The notes under the pieces were generated by a model. That model did not search any database and had not been told where the DNA came from. It saw only the letters and a program-made list of their open reading frames with translations. The position numbers and the translations under genes were made by a program. A DNA stretch of 64,000 nucleotides from Alphaproteobacteria bacterium (GTDB lineage Bacteria; Pseudomonadota; Alphaproteobacteria; Puniceispirillales; Puniceispirillaceae), in contig RFZL01000001.1 in NCBI GenBank assembly GCA_009920665.1, positions 62,001-126,000 on the forward strand, given 5' to 3'. Positions 51,912 to 61,139 of this stretch are shown in pieces; within the stretch, counting starts at the first letter, position 1; every line of letters starts with the position of its first letter.

Positions 51912-51976
51912 GGCATGAGGATAGTGGCATAAGGATAGTGGCATGAGGAAGTTGGCATGAGGAAGTTGGCATGAGC
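51912..51976. repeat. 14-bp tandem repeat carrying SD and ATG, running into a gene start
   Basis: GGCATGAGGATAGT, GGCATAAGGATAGT, GGCATGAGGAAGTT (twice), then a partial fifth GGCATGAGC. The ATG of the fifth unit (51971) is the start codon of the aminotransferase, and each earlier unit offers an AGGA 7-10 bases before the next ATG. So the ribosome site of this gene is made of repeat units. The ATG-like triplets lie in different frames (14 is not divisible by 3). Confidence 0.9.
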
Positions 51977-53392
51977 CCGGACGACACCCTGACGACGGAC
52001 AAATTTCCCGGCAATTCCCCGGAAAGCCGCGATATCGCCTTTCACATGCATCCCTACACCAAACCGGCGATGCTGGCTGATACCGGCCCGCATATCATGG
52101 CGAAGGGAAGTGGTGTTTTCGTGCATGATGAAAGTGGCAACCGCTTCTATGAGGGGATGAGCGGGCTGTGGTGCACCTCGCTCGGCTTTTCCGAACCGGA
52201 GCTTGTGCAGGCCGCCATCGACCAGTTTGGCAAGCTTCCCTTCTATCACAGCTTTGCCGGAAAGACGGTGGGGCCGGCCATCGACCTTGCCGAACATCTG
52301 ATCAGCATCGCCCCGCCTGCCGCCGACGGGTCAAGCCTTGCCAAGGCGTTTTTTTGCTCGTCCGGATCCGAGGCGAATGACACCGCCATGAAGATGGTCT
52401 GGTATTTTCAGGCGGCGCGCGGCAAGCCCGAGAAACGCAAGATCATCAGCCGCCGCCGCGGCTATCACGGCGTTACCATGGCCGCCGCCAGCATGACGGC
52501 GCTTGCCTATGCGCAGGACGGGTTTGGCCTGCCGCTGGATTTCGTGAAACACACATCCTCGCCCTGCTTCTATAATGAGGGACGGGAGGGTGAGAGCGAG
52601 GCGGAATTCGCGCGGCGCTGCGCGGATGAACTTGAAGAGCTGATCCTTGCCGAGGGGCCGGACACGGTGGCGGCACTGTTTGCCGAACCGGTGATGGGCG
52701 CCGGCGGCGTGGTCATCCCGCCACAAGGCTATTTCGCCGAGATCAGGCGGGTGCTGCAGAAATATGACGTCCTGCTGGTTGCCGACGAGGTGATCTGCGG
52801 CTTCGGACGGACCGGACATATGTGGGGCTCGCAGGCCTTGGATGTGCGCCCCGACATGCTGACCTGTGCCAAGGCATTGTCGTCGGCCTATCTTCCGATC
52901 TCGGCGGTGCTGATGTCGGACCGCCTCTATGACACTCTCGCGGAACAGGCAGACGCACTTGGCATTTTCGGCCATGGCTACACCTATTCGGCGCATCCGG
53001 TCTGCGCGGCGGTGGCGCTGCGCGCACAGCAACTGATGCAGGAGCGCGATATTGTCGGCCATGTTCGCACCCTCGCCCCACATTTTGCCAGGCGTGTGAA
53101 GGCAATGGAGCGCTTTGACTTCATCGGCAATACACGGGCCATCGGGTTGATCGGCGCGATGGAATTCAGTGCCGATCCGGGGTCGCGCCGCAAATTCGAT
53201 CCGGCGGTCAAAATCGCCGCGCAGGCAGCTGCCGCGATCCAGGAAAATGGCGTGATCCTGCGCGCTCTGCCGGGCGACATTGTCGGTTTCTGCCCGCCGC
53301 TTGTGATAACCGGGGCCGAGCTGGATGACATGTTTGACCGCATTGACACCGCGATGGACAAATTCGCCGCCACGGCCGATGCCCATCGGTAA
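51971..53392 (+). CDS. Class III (omega) aminotransferase, PLP-dependent
   Basis: 473 residues. HMHPYTKPAMLADTGPHIMAKGSGVFVHDESGNRFYEGMSGLWCTSLGF is the conserved start; FCSSGSEANDTAMKM binds PLP phosphate; AEPVMGAGGVVIPPQGYF; VADEVICGFGRTGHMWG; and the PLP lysine in TCAKALSSAYLPISAV. The family (SpuC-like, pyruvate-accepting) handles putrescine, taurine, beta-alanine or amines. The start codon lies in the last unit of a 14-bp repeat. Followed by the FAD/NAD gene 27 bp on. Confidence 0.9.
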   Translation: MSPDDTLTTDKFPGNSPESRDIAFHMHPYTKPAMLADTGPHIMAKGSGVFVHDESGNRFYEGMSGLWCTSLGFSEPELVQAAIDQFGKLPFYHSFAGKTVGPAIDLAEHLISIAPPAADGSSLAKAFFCSSGSEANDTAMKMVWYFQAARGKPEKRKIISRRRGYHGVTMAAASMTALAYAQDGFGLPLDFVKHTSSPCFYNEGREGESEAEFARRCADELEELILAEGPDTVAALFAEPVMGAGGVVIPPQGYFAEIRRVLQKYDVLLVADEVICGFGRTGHMWGSQALDVRPDMLTCAKALSSAYLPISAVLMSDRLYDTLAEQADALGIFGHGYTYSAHPVCAAVALRAQQLMQERDIVGHVRTLAPHFARRVKAMERFDFIGNTRAIGLIGAMEFSADPGSRRKFDPAVKIAAQAAAAIQENGVILRALPGDIVGFCPPLVITGAELDDMFDRIDTAMDKFAATADAHR

Positions 53393-53419
53393 CGCCATAA
53401 ACGAGACCCTGATTGCGGC

Positions 53420-54748
53420 ATGAAAGCCTCTGTGTGCATCATCGGCAGCGGCTACAGCGCCGCCGCCTTGACCCTGCATCTGCTGACCCGCGGCATGCCG
53501 GCGGACCAGCTTGCCATCATCGGGCCGGGCCAGCTTGGTCAGGGGCAGGCCTATGGATGCGTGTCGAACGATTTCCGGCTGAATGTCCGCGCCGGTCTGA
53601 TGCGCCTCTGGCCGGACCGGCCGGACCATTTCGCCGAATGGGCCGCCACACATATCACCGATGATCCCGATGCCGGGACGAATGCCGGCAATTTCTTCCG
53701 GCGCCGTGATTTCGCCGCCTATATGGCCGACCAACTGGCCTCCTTTCCGGCCATGGCCGATATTTCCCGCCATGAACAGCTTGCCGAAAGCATCAGCAAA
53801 GGGACAGAAGGCTGGCAGATCACACTCGGCAACGGAGCCGCCCTTGACGCCTCACGGGTCGTGATTGCGACTGGCAACCCGGCCCCCGACTGGCCGATGA
53901 AAGTGCCGCCAGCCGATGCGCCGGGACTGGTCCGCGTGCCATGGCGCGGTGACTGGCCAGAGCGGGTCGCGCCGGATGCAGAGGTGGTCATTATCGGCGG
54001 CGGGCTGACGGCGCTTGATGCCCTTCACAGCCTGCACCGACGCGCGCATGACGGCGCTATTAGCCTGATCTGCCCGGAAGGCATGCTGCCGCCGGTACAG
54101 ACCGATTGGCAGGATGCCACGCCGTTGCAATGGCCAACGCCATTGCGTGGCACGGGCTTTCTGCGCTTCATGCGCCAGGAAATTGGCGACCAGGACTGGT
54201 CGCGCACCGAATGGCAGCGCCGGTTTGAAAGCCTGCGGGTGAATATCTCCGCCGCCTGGCAGAGCCTGCCGGAAGACGATCAGGCGCGTCTGATACGCCG
54301 GATTGGCTGGCTGTGGTCGCTGGCACGCTTTCGCGCCGGGCCACAGGCGACAGGCTCGGCGCAGGCCCTGCTGGATAGTGGTCAATTGACAATCAGGCGG
54401 GACATTGTGACCGGACTGACCGCCGGCGCTGACACTGCACGCCATCTTGTCAGCCTTGGCACCGGCGCGCGGATCGAAGCTGACGCCGTTATCAATTGCA
54501 GCGGAGCCGGCCGTGACAGGCTGATGGCCCGCCTGATTGGTGACGGGGTGGTCGCCGCGCATCAAACGGCGCCACGCCGCCCCCGCATGACTGCCGACCT
54601 GACGCTGGTCGGGCCGGATGGGACGCCGCATGACGGATTGTTTGCCATTGGCCCGGGGACAGCGCATTTTGTTGGCGATATTCTCGGCGCCGCCAGTATT
54701 TCGCGCCAGGCGGCAACACTTGCCGAGCGGCTTGCAGCCGACACATGA
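53420..54748 (+). CDS. FAD/NAD(P)-binding protein
   Basis: 442 residues. N-terminal nucleotide motif CIIGSGYSAAALTLHLL, the second GxGxxx in VVIIGGGLTALDALHSL, VVIATGNPAP and the C-terminal LFAIGPGTAHFVGDILGAASISRQAATLAERL with FAD contact. Matches the broad FAD-NAD(P)-binding family (PF13454 type) near hydroxylase-like monooxygenases. Substrate unknown. Same strand and close spacing with the aminotransferase and the nucleoside hydrolase suggest an operon. Confidence 0.8.
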   Translation: MKASVCIIGSGYSAAALTLHLLTRGMPADQLAIIGPGQLGQGQAYGCVSNDFRLNVRAGLMRLWPDRPDHFAEWAATHITDDPDAGTNAGNFFRRRDFAAYMADQLASFPAMADISRHEQLAESISKGTEGWQITLGNGAALDASRVVIATGNPAPDWPMKVPPADAPGLVRVPWRGDWPERVAPDAEVVIIGGGLTALDALHSLHRRAHDGAISLICPEGMLPPVQTDWQDATPLQWPTPLRGTGFLRFMRQEIGDQDWSRTEWQRRFESLRVNISAAWQSLPEDDQARLIRRIGWLWSLARFRAGPQATGSAQALLDSGQLTIRRDIVTGLTAGADTARHLVSLGTGARIEADAVINCSGAGRDRLMARLIGDGVVAAHQTAPRRPRMTADLTLVGPDGTPHDGLFAIGPGTAHFVGDILGAASISRQAATLAERLAADT

Positions 54749-54781
54749 TCTAAGTCGAATTTTTGCCGGGAGGCCTATGCC

Positions 54782-55726
54782 ATGACCACCACCCAGTCAC
54801 TGATCATCGACACCGATCCCGGCCAGGATGATGCCGTTGCCATTCTGCTGGCGCTGGCAAGCCCAGAGATCAACCTTCTTGGTATCACCACAGTGGCCGG
54901 CAATGTGCCGCTGGCCTTGACCGAGGTGAATGCCCGCAAGATCTGCGACCTCGGCGGGCGGCAGGATGTGCCGGTGTTTGCCGGCCTGTCACGCCCGTTG
55001 GTCCGCGATCTTGTAACGGCCGAGCATGTGCATGGCCGCACCGGCCTTGACGGCCCCGATCTACCACCTCCGGCAACGAAGCTTCAGGATCAGCATGCAG
55101 TTGATTTCATAATAGATACAGTACGTGCCGAGCCGGAAGGCAGCGTCACGATCGCGCCTATCGGCCCCTTGTCCAACATCGCCATGGCGTTACAGCGCGC
55201 GCCCGATATCGCCCCGCGTGTCCGGCAGATCGTGCTGATGGGCGGCGGCTGTTTCGAAGGCGGCAATATCACCCCAGCCGCCGAATTCAACATCTATGTC
55301 GACCCGCATGCGGCGGCGGTTGTCTTTGCCGCCGGTATACCGATCACGATGATGCCGCTGGATGTCACGCACAAGGCGCTGACCACGGCCCGCCGCAATG
55401 AGGCCCTGCGCGCCCTCGGCAACAGGACAGGACAGGCGGTTGCCGAGATGCTGGGGTTCTTTGAACGGTTTGACGAGGCCAAATATGGCAGTGATGGCGG
55501 GCCGCTTCACGACCCCTGCACAATTGCCTGGATGCTTGCGCCGGAGATTTTCAGTGGCCGTCATTGCAATGTCGAGATTGAGACCGCCAGCGAGCTGACA
55601 ATGGGCATGACGGTCATTGATTGGTGGCAGGTAACGGGCCGCAAACACAACGCCTTTGTTGTCGGAGACCTTGACGCCGATGCCTTTTTCGAGCTGATCA
55701 CGACAAGGCTGGCACGATTGCCCTGA
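54782..55726 (+). CDS. Inosine-uridine-type nucleoside hydrolase
   Basis: 314 residues. Calcium-binding IIDTDPGQDDAVAILLAL at the N-terminus, GITTVAGNVPL, AEFNIYVDPHAAAVVFAAGIPITMMPLDVTHKA and the active-site LHDPCTIAW. Hydrolyses N-glycosidic bonds of purine/pyrimidine ribosides for salvage or catabolism. The DTDPGQDDA form and size are typical. A short segment near residue 100 (QDQHAVDFIIDTVRAE) is coded in AT-richer codons. GGGAGG lies upstream of the ATG. Confidence 0.92.
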   Translation: MTTTQSLIIDTDPGQDDAVAILLALASPEINLLGITTVAGNVPLALTEVNARKICDLGGRQDVPVFAGLSRPLVRDLVTAEHVHGRTGLDGPDLPPPATKLQDQHAVDFIIDTVRAEPEGSVTIAPIGPLSNIAMALQRAPDIAPRVRQIVLMGGGCFEGGNITPAAEFNIYVDPHAAAVVFAAGIPITMMPLDVTHKALTTARRNEALRALGNRTGQAVAEMLGFFERFDEAKYGSDGGPLHDPCTIAWMLAPEIFSGRHCNVEIETASELTMGMTVIDWWQVTGRKHNAFVVGDLDADAFFELITTRLARLP

Positions 55727-55822
55727 CGGGTAATTTTCCATTTGGAACAGCGAGGCAATCTGCGCTAAGAGCAAACGGTGCCCGAGCGAGCATGGCCGCG
55801 GCGCTGCAATTGAGTATCCGGC

Positions 55823-56236
55823 ATGAAATCCACCTGCGTAAATTTTACCGAGCTGCGCTTCACCAACGAAGCAGCGCTGAACCGGTATCTTGATGGCCTC
55901 GATACCATCTGGCACGAGGGCGTGATGAAGCAGTTGTCGGAACTGGGTCTCGAGCGGAAATCCATCATGCGGATCTGGAACCACAGGGACCAGTACAAGC
56001 TCGGCATCCTGTGGGAATACAGCACGCCACAGGCCTACAAGGAATGCCAGAAGGTGATTTCGGCGCATATCCTGCCGCATGCCCATAAATTCGAGATGGT
56101 GGCGCGCTCGCTTCGCGGGGTACCGGTCGTCGACTGGCGTCGTGATGATGTCGGGTTCACAAGGAATGACCGCGCCGCCAAACAGGCCGCTGCTGACATG
56201 GACTCTGCCGGAGATGTGGACAACTCCGTTACCTGA
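55823..56236 (+). CDS. Small hypothetical protein, possible alpha-beta-barrel (NIPSNAP-like) domain
   Basis: 137 residues I cannot firmly place. MKSTCVNFTELRFTNEAALNRYLDGLDTIWHEGV, an aromatic-rich WNHRDQYKLGILWEYSTPQAYKECQKVI and PHAHKFEMVARSLRGVPVVDW suggest a ferredoxin-like fold such as NIPSNAP or EthD dimeric barrels. The C-terminal ~35 residues are acidic and probably disordered. It is convergent with the reductive dehalogenase (60 bp between the ends). No signal peptide. Confidence 0.6.
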   Translation: MKSTCVNFTELRFTNEAALNRYLDGLDTIWHEGVMKQLSELGLERKSIMRIWNHRDQYKLGILWEYSTPQAYKECQKVISAHILPHAHKFEMVARSLRGVPVVDWRRDDVGFTRNDRAAKQAAADMDSAGDVDNSVT

Positions 56237-56297
56237 GCCACACGGCCATGACCCGTTATTCCCATTGCGGCGCACCGGGCCCCGGGGATAACACCCG

Positions 56298-59200
56298 CTA
56301 TAGGTCGATCTCGATCACACCATTTTCATCGGCGGCGCGTGACTGGCACAGGATGATGCTGTCAGCCCGCTGGCGCTCGGACAGCACGAAGTCACGATGC
56401 TCCACATCGCCGGCAATGAGACCGCATTTACACACGCCGCAGAGCCCGTCCGCGCATTTCACGTCAATCGGAAAGCCTTCCGCCACCAGCGCGTCGGAGG
56501 CGGTTTCCTCGGCTTTGACCCTGATCCTCCGTCCGGAGCGATGCAGCACAAGTTCAAACGCGAAATTCTCGTAATCCGGTTGCTCAGGCACAGAGAAATA
56601 TTCACGATGCAGATTGTCATCGGGAAGTCCGGCCGCAGCCGCCGCGGCGAGGACAGCCTCCATATAGCCATCCGGCCCACAGACATAGACATGATCATCA
56701 GAGGTCACACCGGCGAAAATGGCTGCAAGATCGGCGCGCCCGCCCCGTGACGAGACATGCGTGGCCACGTGACCGGACCAGGCGACCGACCGCAGATCCT
56801 GTTCAAAGGCGAGATCATCCGGCCGTGACACCGAATAGTGAAGCGTGAAGTCACGCCGCGCGGCGTGCAGGCTGTGGCCAAAGGCGACCATCGGCGTCAC
56901 GCCAATCCCGCCTCCCATGAGAAAGGTGCGGCCGCTGTTGCTCTGCAGATGAAAATGATTGATCGGGCGCGAAATAAAGACGCGGCGGCCCTCGGTAAAA
57001 ATCCGGTGCATCAGCAATGATCCGCCGCGCCCTTCATCCTCACGCAGAACCGCCACCTCATAGACATCGCGCCTCGCCGGATCGCCAGACATGGAATATT
57101 GCCGCATCATGCCGGGCGCCACCAGCACATCGATATGCGCCCCGGCATTCCATTCCGGCAGCGGCGTTCCATCCAGCGCCGCGAAAACATATTTCGAGAT
57201 ATCGCCCGACATCACCTCGACGCGTTTGACAACCGCCTGGATGACCGGCGAGGTATCGCCCTGCCCGTCACCATTCACATATCGATGGATGTGGCTTTCA
57301 TCACCAGTCGCGATCCGGCGGCGATACTCACCGGCGCTGACCAGAGCCTCAAACGCCTTGATTCCAGCCTCACGGTCCATCGGAAAGGGATAGGGATAGG
57401 GGTGTGGCGCCAGTGGGGCCGGATAGACGGCCATCGTCTGGTCCTCGGCCCGCAATTTCAAGGCGCGACTGAGACCGCGCCGGTTGACCGGGTGGCTTGT
57501 CGGGCGATAGGCACCATCCTCGGCAAGTTCGAGATCCCACCACCATTTTTTCAGATCATTCAACCCGCCACGCCCGGCCATGTCATCCAGCTTTGCAAGA
57601 GCCTTCGCCGCCATCGGCAGATTCGAGGCCGCCCACCGGAAGGGCGCCTCGGCGAACAGCCCCTCGAGATTCCACGGGCATGTCTTCATACAGCGGCCAC
57701 ACATCGCCCCACCCTTGGTGGTGATGCGGTAGGTGGTGCATTTCTGGCTGTCCGATTTCCAGATCTCATAGCCGTTGAACATTATCTTCGGCCCGGCGGT
57801 GATGGCCCCTGACGGGCATTCACGTGCACATTTCTGGCAGGATTCACAGAAATTCTGCAGGCCAAAATCAATAGGACGGTCATGTTCCAGCGGCAATGTC
57901 GTCGTCACAACACCCGACTTCAGGCGCGGTCCGAGGAAAGGATGAAGGATCACCTCGCCAATACGGCTGACCTCGCCAAGCCCGCCAAGCAGCAGCAATG
58001 GCGGCTGCAGGACATCGCCATCAAGAACGGTATGCGCCTTTGCGCTGAAACCGAGATTGCGGATCTGTTTGGCAATCACACCGCCAAGCATCGAGAATCG
58101 CAGATAGGCACGCATGGACTGCGCCACCGAAATCCAGTCATCGCCGGAGGCGCCCTCCATCGTCTCGAACCCCTGGTCGATGACCATGCTGATGGCCTGG
58201 TCATGCGGCGGCGTCACGGCATCGCCACGCGCATCATGCGAATACCAGGCCCAGTCCGGGCAGCGTGACAGGCCGACCGCATCCACCCCCAGAAAATAGC
58301 TGGTGGCCTTGATCTGGTCACTGTACCAGCGAGCGTCACGACGCGCTGGCGGGGCCGCCTCCTCGGGCCCGTCCTGCAGCAGGACAAAGGCACCGAGCGC
58401 ACGGCGCTGCGCATAGGATGGCGCGGCCTTGCGGGCATAATAGCCACCTGTGGCAGCCTCCTGGTTGGTCTTTCCCATATCACCGAACTGCGAGCGCGCG
58501 AACATGTCGGTCCGTTTCGGCACGCGCGGGATATTGGCCTCATCCATATAGGTCGTCGGCCGGTCAACGCGCCTCAGCGTTTCCAGCTTCATCGCGCTGT
58601 CACGATAATCCCGCCCGGCGAACGGATCGCGGTTGAATGCCGATTTGTTGCTGTGCCGGCCAAGCTGCCAGTTCAGGCCGGTCAGTTCACTTCTCGGCTG
58701 CGCATCGCGCGGGGCCAGCGGCCGGTCATGCGCCAGCTCCATATCGGTCGTCACCACGGCGACACCATAGCGCGTCCCAAGATAGGGCACGACAACCTGC
58801 CCGTCTTCATTCCAGCCAAGCCCGGCGGATAACACCGCCGATTGCAGACAGATATCAGACGAGGTGAGCGTATGCGCCTTCGCATCAAAGCCGAGGAGTC
58901 GCATATAATTGGCGATGACGACGGCGGTTTCAGCCGACAGCAGACAGCCCCGATGCGCCTGCGCGCCCTGTATCCAGGCCGCCCCCGGTTCGTCAGAGCG
59001 GGGGTCACGACGATATTCATAAAGGAACACGAGTGCCGAGCTGTGATGCCCGATCTGGCGCGGCGGGGCAGTGACCGAATCTTTCAGATCGGCCATGATC
59101 TGGTCGATTCCGGCAGCAAGGGTCTTTGTCTGGCGGGTCCGGATCATCGCGGCCAGATCATCGATCGCCGGGTTGTGGACCGGCGTGTCAAGCCACATGG

Positions 59201-59525
59201 AGTCGGTGATCGGGCCTATGCCAACCATCGACGAATCACTAAAATACCCGAATGATTTCAGGTGATTGCTTCGCTCCACCAGATCTTCGGGAATGTCCGA
59301 AACCACACCGTTGACAAGACCATCCCGAATGGTGTCGAGCATCGCCTGATGCTCGGCCATGGCGTTGACAACGCTTTCCGGGTCCTCGGGACGGCTGAAA
59401 GCCAGAAAGTCGGTATGGCAGTCACCGTAATCAACCGGTCCATCCTGACGGCGAAGCCGGTGCAACGGATATTCGCCAAAATGTATCGGACGATCTTTGC
59501 TGGAAAACAGCCTGTGGGCACGCAT
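56298..59525 (-). CDS. Self-sufficient reductive dehalogenase: RdhA-type corrinoid Fe-S protein fused to FMN/2Fe-2S reductase
   Basis: 1075 residues. About 90-275 and 400-560 are two related halves of the cobalamin-binding fold; RLLGFDAKAHTLTSSD..VVTTDMELAHDRPLA matches RNLGFSAKAHTVLDGD..VVTTTLPLEHDRPID. Two 4Fe-4S sets follow the second half: CESCQKCARECP (560-570) and C596, C609, C612, C616 (CGRCMKTCPWN). About 760-975 is a ferredoxin-reductase module with RQYSMSGDP (FMN), GGGIGVTPM (NADH) and CGPDGYM. The end is a 2Fe-2S ferredoxin, CADGLCGVC...C1060. This matches the oxygen-tolerant catabolic type (NpRdhA, BhbA), which removes halogen from aromatics using corrinoid and NAD(P)H. Y428 in AWYSH is a candidate catalytic residue. 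No twin-arginine signal, so cytoplasmic. Confidence 0.92.
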   Translation of the reverse strand: MRAHRLFSSKDRPIHFGEYPLHRLRRQDGPVDYGDCHTDFLAFSRPEDPESVVNAMAEHQAMLDTIRDGLVNGVVSDIPEDLVERSNHLKSFGYFSDSSMVGIGPITDSMWLDTPVHNPAIDDLAAMIRTRQTKTLAAGIDQIMADLKDSVTAPPRQIGHHSSALVFLYEYRRDPRSDEPGAAWIQGAQAHRGCLLSAETAVVIANYMRLLGFDAKAHTLTSSDICLQSAVLSAGLGWNEDGQVVVPYLGTRYGVAVVTTDMELAHDRPLAPRDAQPRSELTGLNWQLGRHSNKSAFNRDPFAGRDYRDSAMKLETLRRVDRPTTYMDEANIPRVPKRTDMFARSQFGDMGKTNQEAATGGYYARKAAPSYAQRRALGAFVLLQDGPEEAAPPARRDARWYSDQIKATSYFLGVDAVGLSRCPDWAWYSHDARGDAVTPPHDQAISMVIDQGFETMEGASGDDWISVAQSMRAYLRFSMLGGVIAKQIRNLGFSAKAHTVLDGDVLQPPLLLLGGLGEVSRIGEVILHPFLGPRLKSGVVTTTLPLEHDRPIDFGLQNFCESCQKCARECPSGAITAGPKIMFNGYEIWKSDSQKCTTYRITTKGGAMCGRCMKTCPWNLEGLFAEAPFRWAASNLPMAAKALAKLDDMAGRGGLNDLKKWWWDLELAEDGAYRPTSHPVNRRGLSRALKLRAEDQTMAVYPAPLAPHPYPYPFPMDREAGIKAFEALVSAGEYRRRIATGDESHIHRYVNGDGQGDTSPVIQAVVKRVEVMSGDISKYVFAALDGTPLPEWNAGAHIDVLVAPGMMRQYSMSGDPARRDVYEVAVLREDEGRGGSLLMHRIFTEGRRVFISRPINHFHLQSNSGRTFLMGGGIGVTPMVAFGHSLHAARRDFTLHYSVSRPDDLAFEQDLRSVAWSGHVATHVSSRGGRADLAAIFAGVTSDDHVYVCGPDGYMEAVLAAAAAAGLPDDNLHREYFSVPEQPDYENFAFELVLHRSGRRIRVKAEETASDALVAEGFPIDVKCADGLCGVCKCGLIAGDVEHRDFVLSERQRADSIILCQSRAADENGVIEIDL

Positions 59526-59644
59526 TCATCAAAGCCTTTATGCAACACTGACATCATCTGCCACTCATCGTGCAAATTTCCCCGGCCGATGACAACCACA
59601 AAGCCCCCGAATTGCAGTGGGACTGGCAGCGGGATTGACAGCAG

Positions 59645-60379
59645 CTAGCCGGCCTTGGGCTGTCTGACGCGTTTCGACAGTTCGGCATGGCTTTCCACGC
59701 GCTCGGAATAACGGTCCACCAGCACATCTTTGATGTCGCGCGTCAGCAGGGTAAAGCGGTAGAGCTCCTCCATAACATCGACCAGACGGTTATAAAAGGG
59801 CGAGGGCCGCATGCGACCGTCCTCGTCAAACTCATCCCACGCCTTCGCGATGGATGACTGGTTGGGGATGGTCAACAGGCGCATCCATCGGCCAAGAATC
59901 CGCAGCTGGTTGACGGTGTTGAAGCTCTGGCTGCCGCCACTGACCTGCATCACCGCCAATGTCTTGCCCTGGGTCGGGCGCACCCCGCCAAGTGACAGCG
60001 GGATCCAGTCAATCTGCGACTTCATCAGGCCGGTCATCGCCCCGTGCCGTTCCGGCGAGGACCAGACCATGCCTTCGCACCAGGTCACAAGCTGTCGCAA
60101 CTCGTCAACCTTGGGGTGACTGGCGTCAACGCCATCATCAACAAGCGGCAGGCCGGCGGGATGGTAGAATTTCACCTCGGCGCCAAGCCTTGCGAGGATG
60201 CGCGCCCCCTCCTCGGCCGAAAGCCGTGAATAGCTGCGCTCACGCAGCGAGCCATAGAGGATCAGTATCCGTGGTGGATGCGTGCTATGGCTGTCCGGAA
60301 CAAGGCTTTGCGGGTCGACGGGCTTGAACTGCGCGTCATCCAGATTGGGGGTGTCAGTCATGGAATGCCGGTGCGTCAT
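59645..60379 (-). CDS. arsH: ArsH-type NADPH-dependent FMN reductase
   Basis: 244 residues. [49 protein letters not shown] and [85 protein letters not shown] are near-diagnostic ArsH. It oxidises organoarsenicals or provides a flavin/quinone reductase activity. No ars operon is nearby; the reductive dehalogenase gene lies 119 bp downstream on the same strand, so a flavin/redox link is possible. Start 60379 (after GGGGG) or 60361; the longer track start is unsupported. Confidence 0.9.
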   Translation of the reverse strand: MTHRHSMTDTPNLDDAQFKPVDPQSLVPDSHSTHPPRILILYGSLRERSYSRLSAEEGARILARLGAEVKFYHPAGLPLVDDGVDASHPKVDELRQLVTWCEGMVWSSPERHGAMTGLMKSQIDWIPLSLGGVRPTQGKTLAVMQVSGGSQSFNTVNQLRILGRWMRLLTIPNQSSIAKAWDEFDEDGRMRPSPFYNRLVDVMEELYRFTLLTRDIKDVLVDRYSERVESHAELSKRVRQPKAG

Positions 60380-60494
60380 GGAACGTACCCCCGGTTTAGC
60401 CGATCCCTTATGACAGGTCTGCAAAAAAATCGGCCCCGGCCCTGATGACGCTCGTGACACCTGTCTGCTAGTCTCATGATCCGGGAGTCGAAAC

Positions 60495-61088
60495 ATGGCG
60501 GACAATGGCACGATGGCGGCATATGCCGCCAATATAGAGAAATACCGGCGGATGGTTGGCAAAATGGGCGGCAACGCCATGCTGCCGGACTTCCTGGCGC
60601 GCCTGCCGGGGCGGGCCACCGTGCTTGATTTCGGCTGCGGGGTCGGCGACAGCGCCGCGCGCATGCAGGCGGCCGGGCATGATGTGACCTGCATCGACGC
60701 CTCACCGGAAATGGCCATGGCGGCGAAGGAGTTCTTCGGGCTCGATGTCCGGCAGCAGAGCTTTGACGAGCTTGAGGACGTCGCGACGTTTGATGCCATC
60801 TGGGCAAGCTTCAGCCTTCTTCACGCCTCGAAATCGGCGATGCCCGGCATTCTGGCGCGTATGTACCGCGCACTGCGCGATGACGGGATAGCCTATATCG
60901 GCCTGAAACAGGGTATTGGCGAACAGCGCGACGATTTCGGGCGCTTCTATGCCTATTATGAAGAGGATGAGCTGATCGGCCTTGTCAGTGGAGCAGGAAT
61001 GACCGTAGTCGCCACAGACCGGAATGTGATGGCCGGCATGTCGGGCAGGATCGAACCCTGTCTTCACATCACCGCGCGAAAGACATAG
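60495..61088 (+). CDS. Class I SAM-dependent methyltransferase
   Basis: 197 residues. SAM motif [33 protein letters not shown], post-[29 protein letters not shown] (motif II-like) and [25 protein letters not shown]. Substrate not recognisable. GGGAG precedes the ATG. Divergent from arsH with ~115 bp between the starts. Confidence 0.85.
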   Translation: MADNGTMAAYAANIEKYRRMVGKMGGNAMLPDFLARLPGRATVLDFGCGVGDSAARMQAAGHDVTCIDASPEMAMAAKEFFGLDVRQQSFDELEDVATFDAIWASFSLLHASKSAMPGILARMYRALRDDGIAYIGLKQGIGEQRDDFGRFYAYYEEDELIGLVSGAGMTVVATDRNVMAGMSGRIEPCLHITARKT

Positions 61089-61139
61089 GCCAGCCATCAA
61101 CCCTCAACGCTCAACTCTCTGGCCCTAAACTCTCAACCC

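Noticed and set aside
60380-60799. N-terminal extension of ArsH in the ORF track
   Set aside because: Those 140 residues overlap the divergent methyltransferase gene antisense, and the ArsH family begins near the ATG at 60379.
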